Shown one piece after another: positions 1-6,122 of a stretch of 22,302 nucleotides of DNA. Source of the DNA: an uncultured bacterium (GTDB taxonomy: Bacteria; Cyanobacteriota; Vampirovibrionia; Gastranaerophilales; Gastranaerophilaceae); the NCBI GenBank assembly GCA_949035555.1, contig CAROLD010000026.1, forward strand, positions 1 to 22,302. Direction: 5' to 3'. Below the pieces are notes generated by a model that saw only the letters and a list, made by a program, of their open reading frames with translations, searched no databases and had not been told where the DNA came from. Each line of letters starts with the position of its first letter. The first letter of the stretch is position 1. The position numbers and the translations under genes are program-made.

Positions 1-100
1 CTGCAGATACGCCGAATTTTTCTTCCATAGCTTTTACTAATTCAGCTGCTTCTAATAAAGTTAATTTTTCGATTGATTCTAAAATTGATTCTACACTCAT
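1..100 (-). CDS. rplL: 50S ribosomal protein L7/L12, N-terminal part (cut by window edge)
   Basis: Only the first 33 codons are in the window. They begin MSVESILESIEKLTLLEA and continue through a KAMEEKFGV segment, the typical L7/L12 N-terminal dimerisation helix region that anchors the protein to L10 on the ribosomal stalk. The ATG at 98-100 is preceded by a clear AGGAG Shine-Dalgarno sequence. It lies directly downstream of rplJ on the same strand, the usual rplJ-rplL order. L7/L12 recruits translation factors to the ribosome and is present in several copies per L10. The rest of the gene lies beyond position 1. Confidence 0.93.
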   Translation of the reverse strand, partial: MSVESILESIEKLTLLEAAELVKAMEEKFGVSA

Positions 101-145
101 TGTTTTTCTCCTTTTATTTTATTTGAGTTTTTTACTAACATAAGA

Positions 146-163
146 TTAAGCAATTCTGCTTAA
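146..163 (-). other. Hairpin in the rplJ-rplL spacer
   Basis: A perfect 7-bp inverted repeat (TTAAGCA / TGCTTAA) with a 4-nt loop lies between the rplJ stop and the rplL start. No U-run follows it on the transcribed strand, so it does not look like a full terminator. It may be a processing or transcript-stability element tuning the L10:L12 ratio. That role is inference only. Confidence 0.35.
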
Positions 164-183
164 TTTGAAATACTGCAAATGAA

Positions 184-705
184 TTATGCAGCTTTTTGAT
201 CTCTGACAGCTGCCATAGCTCTTGTAAGTTGAGCCATAACTGCGTTGATAGATCCAACGATACCTGATGCCGGTGAATTGATAGATCCAAGCATTTTTGC
301 GTAAAGTTCTTCTTTTGAAGGAAGTTCTGCCAATGCTCTTGTTTCTGCTTCTGTCATCAATTTGCCTTCTAAAACTGCGCCAATTATAGCACCTTTTTTA
401 GATTCTTTAATAAATTTAACAACAGCTTTTGCAGGAGATACAGGATCTTCAAAACCGAAAGCTAAAGCTACAGGACCGGTCAATTTTTCTGCTAATGCTT
501 CGTATTCAGTACCTTTAACAGCGATTTTAGCAAGGGTATTTTTAGTTACCATGTAGTCGCCGCCGTTTTTCTGGATTTCACGTCTCAATTTAGTGATATC
601 TTCTACTGAAAGACCTTTGTATTCAGTAATAACTGCAACCTGAGCTTTTTCAATTTTTGCTTTTATCTCATCAATTTTTTGTGATTTAAATGCTTTTGTT
701 GCCAT
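184..705 (-). CDS. rplJ: 50S ribosomal protein L10
   Basis: A 173-residue protein starting MATKAFKSQKIDEIKAKIEK. It shows the L10 core, including VAVITEYKGLSVEDITKLR followed by a V-T-K-N-T-L-A motif, and a C-terminal helical tail ending in LTRAMAAVRDQKAA that binds L7/L12 dimers. L10 is the base of the ribosomal stalk. The frame stays open upstream to 741, but the ATG at 703-705 has an ideal AAGGAG Shine-Dalgarno and matches the normal family start, so I place the start there. It is first in the rplJ-rplL operon and lies downstream of an L10-type leader RNA, implying feedback control by the L10-L12 complex. The rplK-rplA pair that often precedes rplJ is absent: a divergent unrelated gene lies upstream. 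Confidence 0.95.
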   Translation of the reverse strand: MATKAFKSQKIDEIKAKIEKAQVAVITEYKGLSVEDITKLRREIQKNGGDYMVTKNTLAKIAVKGTEYEALAEKLTGPVALAFGFEDPVSPAKAVVKFIKESKKGAIIGAVLEGKLMTEAETRALAELPSKEELYAKMLGSINSPASGIVGSINAVMAQLTRAMAAVRDQKAA

Positions 706-766
706 TTTTGCTCCTTTGATTTCTGCGCGGTTGTAATACAACCGTATGTATTGTTATCGACCTAAT

Positions 767-812
767 AAAACTGAAAAAGATTTTGCTTTCTTCAGTTTTA
801 CCGCAAAATCTT
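767..812 (-). promoter_or_regulatory. Interleaved attenuator-like hairpins in the rplJ leader
   Basis: On the transcribed strand four segments lie in the order a-b-a'-b'. Segment a (803-812) and a' (777-786) form a perfect 10-bp stem, AAGATTTTGC with GCAAAATCTT. Segment b (791-799) and b' (767-775) form a perfect 9-bp stem, AAAACTGAA with TTCAGTTTT. The pairings interleave, so they are mutually exclusive unless a pseudoknot forms. The a:a' stem is followed by a U-rich tract (UUUCAGUUUU) and could be a weak intrinsic terminator. In Bacillus subtilis the L10 leader is known to act by transcription attenuation; that it does so here is inferred. Confidence 0.55.
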
Positions 813-844
813 ACACATAAGTCTATAAATGCTATTTACTTCCG

Positions 845-955
845 TGTAACCTCGATTAGCTGGAATATTAAGGACTTTGACATTATATGAGAGCATTACT
901 GCGGTTCTACGCCCTTTGCCCTTTTTATGCCCGCCCGCTAATTGTCTGCGGCTAT
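845..955 (-). ncRNA. Ribosomal protein L10 leader RNA
   Basis: Read on the minus strand, the region contains GCAGACAATTAGC (937-949) and, further on, GCTAATCGAGG (850-860). The ATTAGC and GCTAAT blocks are exactly complementary and flank the conserved AGACA and CGAGG bases. This is the arrangement of the L10 leader family, where UAGG/CCUA-type pairing closes a kink-turn bound by L10(L12)4. It sits between a strong promoter and rplJ, the expected place. The middle arm (about 885-935) is G/C-richer than its surroundings and can form further stems. The 5' UTR totals about 250 nt and includes the hairpins at 767-812 and a small palindrome at 729-743. Confidence 0.78.
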
Positions 956-961
956 GTTTTT

Positions 962-990
962 ACTATATATGAAAAGATTTTAAAAATCAA
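962..990 (-). promoter_or_regulatory. Sigma70-type promoter of the rplJ-rplL operon
   Basis: On the minus strand TTGATT (985-990), a 17-nt spacer and TATAGT (962-967) form a good housekeeping promoter. Transcription would begin near 955, directly at the L10 leader. Position and spacing agree with the leader assignment. Confidence 0.7.
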
Positions 991-1063
991 GCTGTGTATG
1001 CCAGTGGTAATAAATATTTACATTAAATAGCAATTTTAGCCGATATTTTGTTTTAATTAATAT

Positions 1064-1372
1064 ATGGTAGATAAGTTACAGGCAGATAATCCTGCAAATA
1101 AGCATATGCATTATGAAAAGCCTCTGAATGTCGGAGTTTTAAACCCGCCTGACAGGCTGCCTAAAGTTGTTGTTTATTCAAAAGCCGATGCTGATTACCG
1201 GTACAAAACCATGCAAAACGATATTTATATATCATATAAAAATGCTACTGAACCGCCGAAAAAAGGTTTTCCGACAATTTTAAAAATTGTCGGCGGTTTA
1301 CTTTTAACAGCGGGAGCTGTAATTTTTAGAAGAGATATCACAAAATTTCTAAAAAAAATGTTTAGAATTTAG
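1064..1372 (+). CDS. Small single-pass membrane protein of unknown function
   Basis: A 102-residue protein I do not recognise. Residues 1-65 are polar, with a Pro-rich stretch (KPLNVGVLNPPDRLPK) and several Tyr residues. Residues 69-88 form one hydrophobic segment (ILKIVGGLLLTAGAVIF). A short basic tail (RRDITKFLKKMFRI) follows, so it resembles a tail-anchored inner-membrane protein with a cytoplasmic N-terminus; that topology is inferred. No Shine-Dalgarno precedes the ATG, but a -10-like TTTAAT ends exactly 6 nt before it, compatible with a leaderless transcript. Its stop codon overlaps the end of the convergent metallophosphoesterase gene by 3 nt. A perfect 11-bp inverted repeat lies inside the coding region at 1271-1293. 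Confidence 0.7.
   Translation: MVDKLQADNPANKHMHYEKPLNVGVLNPPDRLPKVVVYSKADADYRYKTMQNDIYISYKNATEPPKKGFPTILKIVGGLLLTAGAVIFRRDITKFLKKMFRI
1271..1293. repeat. Perfect 23-nt inverted repeat inside the small membrane-protein gene
   Basis: CCGACAATTTT and AAAATTGTCGG flank a single central A. The arms are 11 bp and perfectly complementary. It encodes the junction into the membrane segment (PTILKIVGG). It could be a protein-binding palindrome or a coincidence; no other copy was noticed in the window. Confidence 0.6.
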
Positions 1373-2199
1373 TCTTTTACCTTAAATTCTCTTAACTGAG
1401 TATAAATGATAGGTGAAAATTCTTTAGTGGTGACTATATCAATAATTTTATAAGCTTGCGGGAGAGCAAGGATTGACGGAGAAGAAATGTGATATATTCC
1501 GTTCTCCATATTTTCACTGTTAACATGGAAATGACCTGTTACAATAGCCAGTACATTGTGGTGTTTATCAAGAATTTCCTGATAATCTTCTATTCTGTAT
1601 GTTTTATGAGTTTTTAATTGAGATTCTACCCCATCCGGATAAACAACAGGAAAATGCTGGAATATAACAACAGATTTTTTCTGATTTTTCTCAAGGGTTT
1701 CATCGAGCCATTTTAGAGTGTCTTCTCTATAATAACCAATAGATCCGGGAATAACTTCTTTTGCACCGTCAACAATCAGGAAAACTAAATCATTTCTTTT
1801 AAATTCATAATTTGCACTGCGCTGAGGATATAGAATATTTCGTTCTCTCAAAATTTCAAAATATCGAACTTTTGACATATCTTTTGATTTATAAACATCA
1901 TGGTTGCCGATTACAATGTAATATGGAACTTTTAATTTGCCGACAATTTCAGTAAATTTTCTTAAATTTTCGGGTTTTGGATTATTTATGTTGTCTCCGG
2001 TAAAAACAACAAATGAAATGTTTTGCTGAGCATTGATATCTTCAACTGCACTTTTCAGAACTTTTTGAGAATACTCTGAATCTACTGACAAATGAGCATC
2101 TGCGACCTGTACAAATTTAATATTCTCAGCACATACTTTAGTGCAGGTAAAAATGAATACAAAAAATAAACCAAATATTATTGATAAAAACTTTTTCAT
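1369..2199 (-). CDS. Secreted calcineurin-like metallophosphoesterase
   Basis: A 276-residue protein with an N-terminal signal peptide (MKKFLSIIFGLFFVFIF, probable cleavage after Ala24) and the full metallophosphoesterase motif set: D34-x-H36 (ADAHL), G68-D69-N70, G98-N99-H100-D101, H182 (QHFP) and G222-H223-x-H225. These residues bind a dinuclear metal centre in the calcineurin-like superfamily, so the protein should hydrolyse a phosphate ester outside the cytoplasm. The substrate cannot be told from sequence. Start choice is uncertain: the ATG at 2199 gives a classic signal-peptide start but lies 13 nt from the GGGAG ribosome site, while an in-frame TTG at 2208 lies 4 nt from it. It is divergent from the S4-domain gene. 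Confidence 0.85.
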   Translation of the reverse strand: MKKFLSIIFGLFFVFIFTCTKVCAENIKFVQVADAHLSVDSEYSQKVLKSAVEDINAQQNISFVVFTGDNINNPKPENLRKFTEIVGKLKVPYYIVIGNHDVYKSKDMSKVRYFEILRERNILYPQRSANYEFKRNDLVFLIVDGAKEVIPGSIGYYREDTLKWLDETLEKNQKKSVVIFQHFPVVYPDGVESQLKTHKTYRIEDYQEILDKHHNVLAIVTGHFHVNSENMENGIYHISSPSILALPQAYKIIDIVTTKEFSPIIYTQLREFKVKD

Positions 2200-2226
2200 A
2201 AAAAACAAATTTCTCCCTCAAGAAAG

Positions 2227-2256
2227 ATTATAACATAAAATGAAAATATGTGCTAA
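2227..2256 (-). promoter_or_regulatory. Possible promoter of the metallophosphoesterase gene
   Basis: On the minus strand TTAGCA (2251-2256), an 18-nt spacer and a perfect TATAAT (2227-2232). The implied transcript would carry the GGGAG ribosome site in a short 5' UTR. The -35 is imperfect. Confidence 0.45.
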
Positions 2257-2268
2257 AATAAAGATATT

Positions 2269-2517
2269 ATGAGATTAGATAAATTTTTAAAAGTATCAAG
2301 ATTGATAAAGCGTCGAACTGTAGCCAATGAAGTTTCAGACATGGGGAGAGTTCTTGTTAACGGTAACCCTGCAAAACCGGCAAAACAGCTTAAGGAAAAC
2401 GATATTATAACAATTGAATATGCAAACAGAAGTGTAAAAGCACGAGTTCTAAAAGTTCCTGCTGGGAATGTCAGCATTCAGCAGGTGCCTGAATTATACG
2501 AACTTATTATTGAATAG
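2269..2517 (+). CDS. rqcP: S4-domain RNA-binding protein, RqcP (YabO) type
   Basis: An 82-residue protein that is essentially one S4 domain: MRLDKFLKVSRLIKRRTVAN at the N-terminus, then the VLVNGNPAKPAKQLKENDII turn. The short length fits RqcP/YabO better than the longer Hsp15 proteins. In Bacillus subtilis, RqcP binds 50S subunits carrying stalled peptidyl-tRNA and helps RqcH add alanine tails, marking the nascent chain for degradation. The exact functional assignment is by family resemblance. No convincing Shine-Dalgarno precedes the ATG; a TAAAAT box (2254-2259) lies just upstream, so the 5' UTR may be nearly absent. It is divergent from the metallophosphoesterase, with only about 70 nt between starts. 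Confidence 0.82.
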   Translation: MRLDKFLKVSRLIKRRTVANEVSDMGRVLVNGNPAKPAKQLKENDIITIEYANRSVKARVLKVPAGNVSIQQVPELYELIIE

Positions 2518-2611
2518 TTAAGAATTGTAACGAAACTGTTTGTCTCTGAAATAATGACTTTTAAAAATACTTTATTAAAGTATAGAGAGCATTTAACATG
2601 GAGAGACCAAT

Positions 2612-2896
2612 ATGGGAGTAGAATTCAACGGTAAAATCGGAGCAGTAACTCATACCAATAGTACAACTGCAGCAACAAATATATCTGAAAGCTCAAAATT
2701 AGGTATTATGGGTTTCGGGCACGGAAACAATAACGGCGGTTTGGCTGTTGAAAGACATATCCCCGGGCTGGATAATGCAATTGCACACTTTGCGGGAGTT
2801 CCTGATTTTGAATATAATTTAAAAGGAGAAAATCTTGTTATTGCCGGTGATATAATACCGGACAGATTAGAAGAAAGAGAATTTTGCGAAGTATAA
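2612..2896 (+). CDS. 94-residue protein of unknown function
   Basis: I do not recognise this protein. It begins MGVEFNGKIGAVTHTNSTTA and has a Ser/Thr-rich N-terminal part, a Gly/Asn-rich stretch (GFGHGNNNGGL, about residues 34-44) and an acidic C-terminus ending REFCEV. There is no signal peptide or membrane segment. Translation is supported by GGAGAG six bases before the ATG. It ends 25 nt before a strong terminator, which supports it as a real transcribed gene. An ATACTTT/AAAGTAT inverted repeat at 2566-2582 lies just upstream and may be a regulatory site or chance. Confidence 0.65.
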   Translation: MGVEFNGKIGAVTHTNSTTAATNISESSKLGIMGFGHGNNNGGLAVERHIPGLDNAIAHFAGVPDFEYNLKGENLVIAGDIIPDRLEEREFCEV

Positions 2897-2921
2897 AACA
2901 GATTAAACATAAGGAATAAAT

Positions 2922-2955
2922 AAAAAGCGCCAATGCTTATGCATTGGCGCTTTTT
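2922..2955. terminator. Strong bidirectional intrinsic terminator
   Basis: A perfect 15-bp stem (AAAAAGCGCCAATGC / GCATTGGCGCTTTTT) with loop TTAT, giving a T-run on either strand. It separates the plus-strand 94-residue gene from the minus-strand rplU-rpmA operon and should end both transcripts. Confidence 0.92.
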
Positions 2956-2971
2956 ATAATTACTTTTCAGA

Positions 2972-3226
2972 CTATGCTGAGTAAACACTAACTTGTTTTC
3001 TGTCACGTCTGTGAGGTTCAAATTTCACAGTACCATCAATTAAAGCGAACAACGTATCATCAGAACCGATACCTACATTGTTACCAGGATGGATTTTAGT
3101 ACCTCTTTGTCTAACAAGGATGTTACCAGCTTTAACAGCTTCACCGCCGAACTTTTTAACGCCTAAACGTTTAGCTTCGGAGTCACGGCCGTTACGGGTA
3201 GATCCCATACCTTTCTTGTGTGCCAT
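2972..3226 (-). CDS. rpmA: 50S ribosomal protein L27
   Basis: An 84-residue L27 starting MAHKKGMGSTRNGRDSEAKR, followed by the RQRGTKIHPGNNVGIGSDDT core. The N-terminal tail reaches toward the peptidyl-transferase centre. There is no cleavable N-terminal extension of the kind found in Firmicutes, so the protein starts in its mature form. AAGGAG precedes the ATG at good spacing. It is second in the rplU-rpmA operon, 47 nt after rplU. No obg gene follows, although it often does in other bacteria; the strong terminator at 2922-2955 closes the operon. Confidence 0.96.
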   Translation of the reverse strand: MAHKKGMGSTRNGRDSEAKRLGVKKFGGEAVKAGNILVRQRGTKIHPGNNVGIGSDDTLFALIDGTVKFEPHRRDRKQVSVYSA

Positions 3227-3273
3227 TTTTCAATTTCTCCTTTTTACTATTTGTATTATACGAATTAGGCTAC

Positions 3274-3624
3274 TTATTCAGCAGCTGTTTCTTCTGTTGC
3301 AGACTTTTTAGCAGATGTTCTGATTTTAGAAATCATAACTCTGGTAAAGCCTTGTCTGTGACCTTGTTTTTTTCTGTAACCTTTTTTAGGTCTTTGTTTG
3401 TAAACAATAACTTTTTTAGCTCTGTCATGTAACATGATTTTACCTTCTACAGAAGCACCTGTTACATAAGGTTGACCTACTTTAGATTTTTTACCGTTTA
3501 CTAACATAACGATTTTGTCAAAAACGATTTTTGCGTCTTTTTCGCCTTCTAATAATTCAACATCAACGTAGCGACCTTCTTCTACTTGATATTGTTTTCC
3601 GCCAGTTTCGACTATTGCGTACAT
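3274..3624 (-). CDS. rplU: 50S ribosomal protein L21
   Basis: A 116-residue L21: MYAIVETGGKQYQVEEGRYV at the N-terminus, the KVIVYKQRPKKGYRKKQGHR rRNA-binding stretch, and a lineage-specific C-terminal tail (KKSATEETAAE). L21 is an early-binding large-subunit protein contacting 23S rRNA. AAAGGAAG lies before the ATG. It is first in the rplU-rpmA operon and has its own promoter about 80 nt upstream. The 5' UTR contains a small GGGTT/AACCC hairpin at about 3645-3658, whose role is unknown. Confidence 0.96.
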   Translation of the reverse strand: MYAIVETGGKQYQVEEGRYVDVELLEGEKDAKIVFDKIVMLVNGKKSKVGQPYVTGASVEGKIMLHDRAKKVIVYKQRPKKGYRKKQGHRQGFTRVMISKIRTSAKKSATEETAAE

Positions 3625-3703
3625 CTTTTCTTCCTTTCAATTATGGGTTTCGTAACCCTGATGGGGTTTTATAAACGATTGACCCGAGTAATCACGTATA
3701 GTC

Positions 3704-3732
3704 ATTATCCTTCAGTCATAAAATGATGTCAA
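3704..3732 (-). promoter_or_regulatory. Sigma70-type promoter of rplU-rpmA
   Basis: On the minus strand a perfect TTGACA (3727-3732), a 17-nt spacer and GATAAT (3704-3709). This is the closest match to consensus in the window, in keeping with a ribosomal-protein operon. The expected start is near 3697, giving a leader of about 70 nt. Confidence 0.8.
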
Positions 3733-3757
3733 GTACTTTTAATATTTATTAACTTAG

Positions 3758-3786
3758 TTGTTCGGCGGCACTGTTTGGAGTATTAT
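3758..3786 (+). promoter_or_regulatory. Possible promoter of the murF cell-wall run (leaderless-type)
   Basis: TTGTTC (3758-3763), a 17-nt spacer and TATTAT (3781-3786). The -10 ends 6 nt before the ATG at 3793, so transcription would start at or very near that start codon. The -35 match is weak. Confidence 0.38.
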
Positions 3787-3792
3787 AAATTT

Positions 3793-5136
3793 ATGATGTT
3801 TACTAGGGAAGAATTATTGACTGCAACGGGAGCGGTTGTGTTAAAAGGGGATGCTGAGAGTACCCGTAAATTATCAATCTCAACTGATACACGTACAATT
3901 ACGGAAAATGATATTTATTTGCCGTTAAAAGGAGAATCCTTTGATGGTGAAAAGTTTTTACAGAACGCTGTTGAGGCTGGAGCAAAGGCTTATTTTACGA
4001 CCTCAAATAATATTCTGGAAGAGGCGGATTTAGTATTAAAGGTTTCTGATACAAAAGAAGCTTATTTGAATATTGCAAAATACTACAGACAAAAAATTAA
4101 TCCTTATGTTGTAGGAATAACTGGCAGTTCAGGCAAAACTACAACTAAAGAGCTTGTTTATTCCGTATTAAGCCAAAAGTTTAAGACAACAAAAACATTT
4201 TCAAATCACAATAACGAAATTGGATTTTGCCAGACAGTTTTGAGTATGGATAAAGATACAGAAGTTCTTATTGTCGAGATGGGAATGCGTGGTTTAGGCG
4301 AGATTGAACTGATTTCAACTCATTTAGAACCTGATTATGCTGTTATTACAAATTCAGGCTCCGCACATGTCGGACGACTCGGGTCTTTAGACAATATAGC
4401 GATTGCAAAATGCGAAATTACATCAGGTTTAAAGTACGATGGAGTTCTATATGCGCTTAATCAGGATATTATAAAAAAACATGTTAAATTTAGCGGAGAT
4501 AAACATTATTACTCAATAAATGATGTGGAAATTTTGCAAAAATCTCCATCCTATTCAAAATTTAGATACAAAGAACAAGAATATGAACTAAATGTTGAAG
4601 GAGATTATAATATCGAAAATGCTCTTCCTGCAATTCGGTTAGGAATAAATTTAGGTATGAGTTTCGCAGAAATTCGACAGGGGTTAGCTGCATATAAACC
4701 AATAGAAAAGCGCTGGGAAGTCGAAGAAATTGGCGGAAATAAATATATAAATGACAGCTATAACGCAAATCCTGAATCTATGAAGGTATCAGTGAAAACC
4801 TTTATTGAACTTTACGAAAATCCTGTTGTAGTTTTAGGAAACATGGGCGAACTTGGAGAAAACGAAGAACAGTACCACAGAGAAGTCGGGGAATACATTG
4901 CTCAAATAAATAAAGATTTAAAGAAAACTGTTAAATATCTGACTGTTGGAAAACTTGCTGCAGGAATTGGGAAAATTCTTTCAGTAAACGGTTTTGACGT
5001 AAAAAGTTTTGATAATAACGATGATATTTCTTGTTACATTCTTGAAAATTTGAATAACAGTTATACAATATTCTTGAAAGCATCGCGTTCGATGAAATTT
5101 GAAGATATTTTAGAAAATATAAAAAGAGGGATATAA
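3793..5136 (+). CDS. murF: UDP-N-acetylmuramoyl-tripeptide:D-Ala-D-Ala ligase
   Basis: A 447-residue cytoplasmic Mur ligase that adds the D-Ala-D-Ala dipeptide to the UDP-MurNAc peptide using ATP. The N-terminal domain has the MurF-type STDTR motif. The ATP-binding loop is GITGSSGKTTT (Lys115 in the P-loop), followed by the family NHNNEIG motif. The C-terminal ligase domain has NDSYNANPESM and VVVLGNMGELGE. The frame is open from a TTG at 3775, but MMFTREEL matches usual MurF starts, so I use the ATG at 3793; 3796 is also possible. It heads the run murF-mraY-murD-ftsW-murG. murE, which often precedes it, is not in the window. Confidence 0.94.
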   Translation: MMFTREELLTATGAVVLKGDAESTRKLSISTDTRTITENDIYLPLKGESFDGEKFLQNAVEAGAKAYFTTSNNILEEADLVLKVSDTKEAYLNIAKYYRQKINPYVVGITGSSGKTTTKELVYSVLSQKFKTTKTFSNHNNEIGFCQTVLSMDKDTEVLIVEMGMRGLGEIELISTHLEPDYAVITNSGSAHVGRLGSLDNIAIAKCEITSGLKYDGVLYALNQDIIKKHVKFSGDKHYYSINDVEILQKSPSYSKFRYKEQEYELNVEGDYNIENALPAIRLGINLGMSFAEIRQGLAAYKPIEKRWEVEEIGGNKYINDSYNANPESMKVSVKTFIELYENPVVVLGNMGELGENEEQYHREVGEYIAQINKDLKKTVKYLTVGKLAAGIGKILSVNGFDVKSFDNNDDISCYILENLNNSYTIFLKASRSMKFEDILENIKRGI

Positions 5137-5141
5137 AAAGT

Positions 5142-6122
5142 ATGATAATGGTAACAATAGCATTTTTGCTGGGAATGGTTTTGTGTATGCTTTTCGGCGT
5201 TCCGTATATTGATATGCTGAAAAAGAAAACTATAGGACAATATATTAAAGATGTAGCCCCTGAAAACCACGCCAAAAAAGAAGGAACCCCTACAACCGGT
5301 GGCGTTTTTATAATCGCGGCAATAATTATGGCATCAGTAATAACACTGCTTCTTGCGCAGAAAATGACAACCGTTGCTCTTATTACCATTATGACCCTTG
5401 TTTTTTATACATTTGCTGGATTTCAGGATGATTATATTAAGATTAAAGGTAAAGGTAATGACGGACTTACTGCTCGCGGCAAGCTGTTCAGGCAAATTGC
5501 TATTGCTCTTTTACCTACATTATTTCTTGTCACCACCAACCCGACAGCCTGCAATTTTGAAATCGGAAGTTTCGTATTAGATTTAAAATGGTTCTATCCG
5601 TTTTTTGCAGTATTTATCATAACAGGGGCATCAAATGCTTATAACCTTACAGACGGTTTGGACGGTCTTGCCGCAGGCTGTGGAGTTCCTTCATTTATTG
5701 CCTGCGCAGTTATTTCTCTGGCACTCGGCGAAACAGAACTTGCTATAATTTCTGCAACTGTTGCAGGGGCATTGTTAGGATTTTTAAAATTCAACAAACC
5801 GAAAGCCGAAGTCTTTATGGGTGATACAGGTTCTCTGGCAATCGGCGGTCTGCTAGGTACACTCGCTGTTCTTGGTAAATTTGAGTTCTTACTTATATTT
5901 ATCGGCGCAGTATTTGTTATGGAAACTTTATCTGTAATTATTCAGGTTACAAGTTTTAAAACCACAGGCAAAAGAGTCTTTAAAATGGCACCTATTCACC
6001 ATCATTTCGAACTTTTAGGCTGGAATGAGAAAAAAGTTGTTATTGTATTTTCGACAGTATCTTTGATTTTATCAGTTATTGCCGTTGTATTATTTGAATT
6101 ATTTAGTAAAGGTATTTTATAA
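5142..6122 (+). CDS. mraY: Phospho-N-acetylmuramoyl-pentapeptide-transferase
   Basis: A 326-residue polytopic membrane enzyme that transfers phospho-MurNAc-pentapeptide to undecaprenyl phosphate, making lipid I. Diagnostic motifs are present: D96-D97-Y98 in QDDYIKIKGKGNDGL, NLTDGLDGLA starting at N168, FMGDTGSLAIGG, and the MraY-specific H286-H287-H288 in PIHHHFELLGW. About ten hydrophobic segments are visible, as in the family. The start follows the murF stop by 5 nt; the alternative ATG two codons later cannot be excluded. The stop overlaps the murD start as TAATG, implying translational coupling. Confidence 0.95.
   Translation: MIMVTIAFLLGMVLCMLFGVPYIDMLKKKTIGQYIKDVAPENHAKKEGTPTTGGVFIIAAIIMASVITLLLAQKMTTVALITIMTLVFYTFAGFQDDYIKIKGKGNDGLTARGKLFRQIAIALLPTLFLVTTNPTACNFEIGSFVLDLKWFYPFFAVFIITGASNAYNLTDGLDGLAAGCGVPSFIACAVISLALGETELAIISATVAGALLGFLKFNKPKAEVFMGDTGSLAIGGLLGTLAVLGKFEFLLIFIGAVFVMETLSVIIQVTSFKTTGKRVFKMAPIHHHFELLGWNEKKVVIVFSTVSLILSVIAVVLFELFSKGIL

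Noticed and set aside
706..741. A longer L10 start upstream of the chosen ATG
   Set aside because: The added 12 residues do not look like L10 and the ATG at 705 has a perfect Shine-Dalgarno.
3625..3700. Possible L21 leader RNA upstream of rplU
   Set aside because: Only a 5-bp hairpin is visible and no conserved leader bases are recognised; it is an ordinary short 5' UTR.
3775..3792. TTG start for MurF six codons upstream
   Set aside because: The ATG at 3793 gives the usual MurF N-terminus, and the upstream TTG overlaps what could serve as a GGAG ribosome site.
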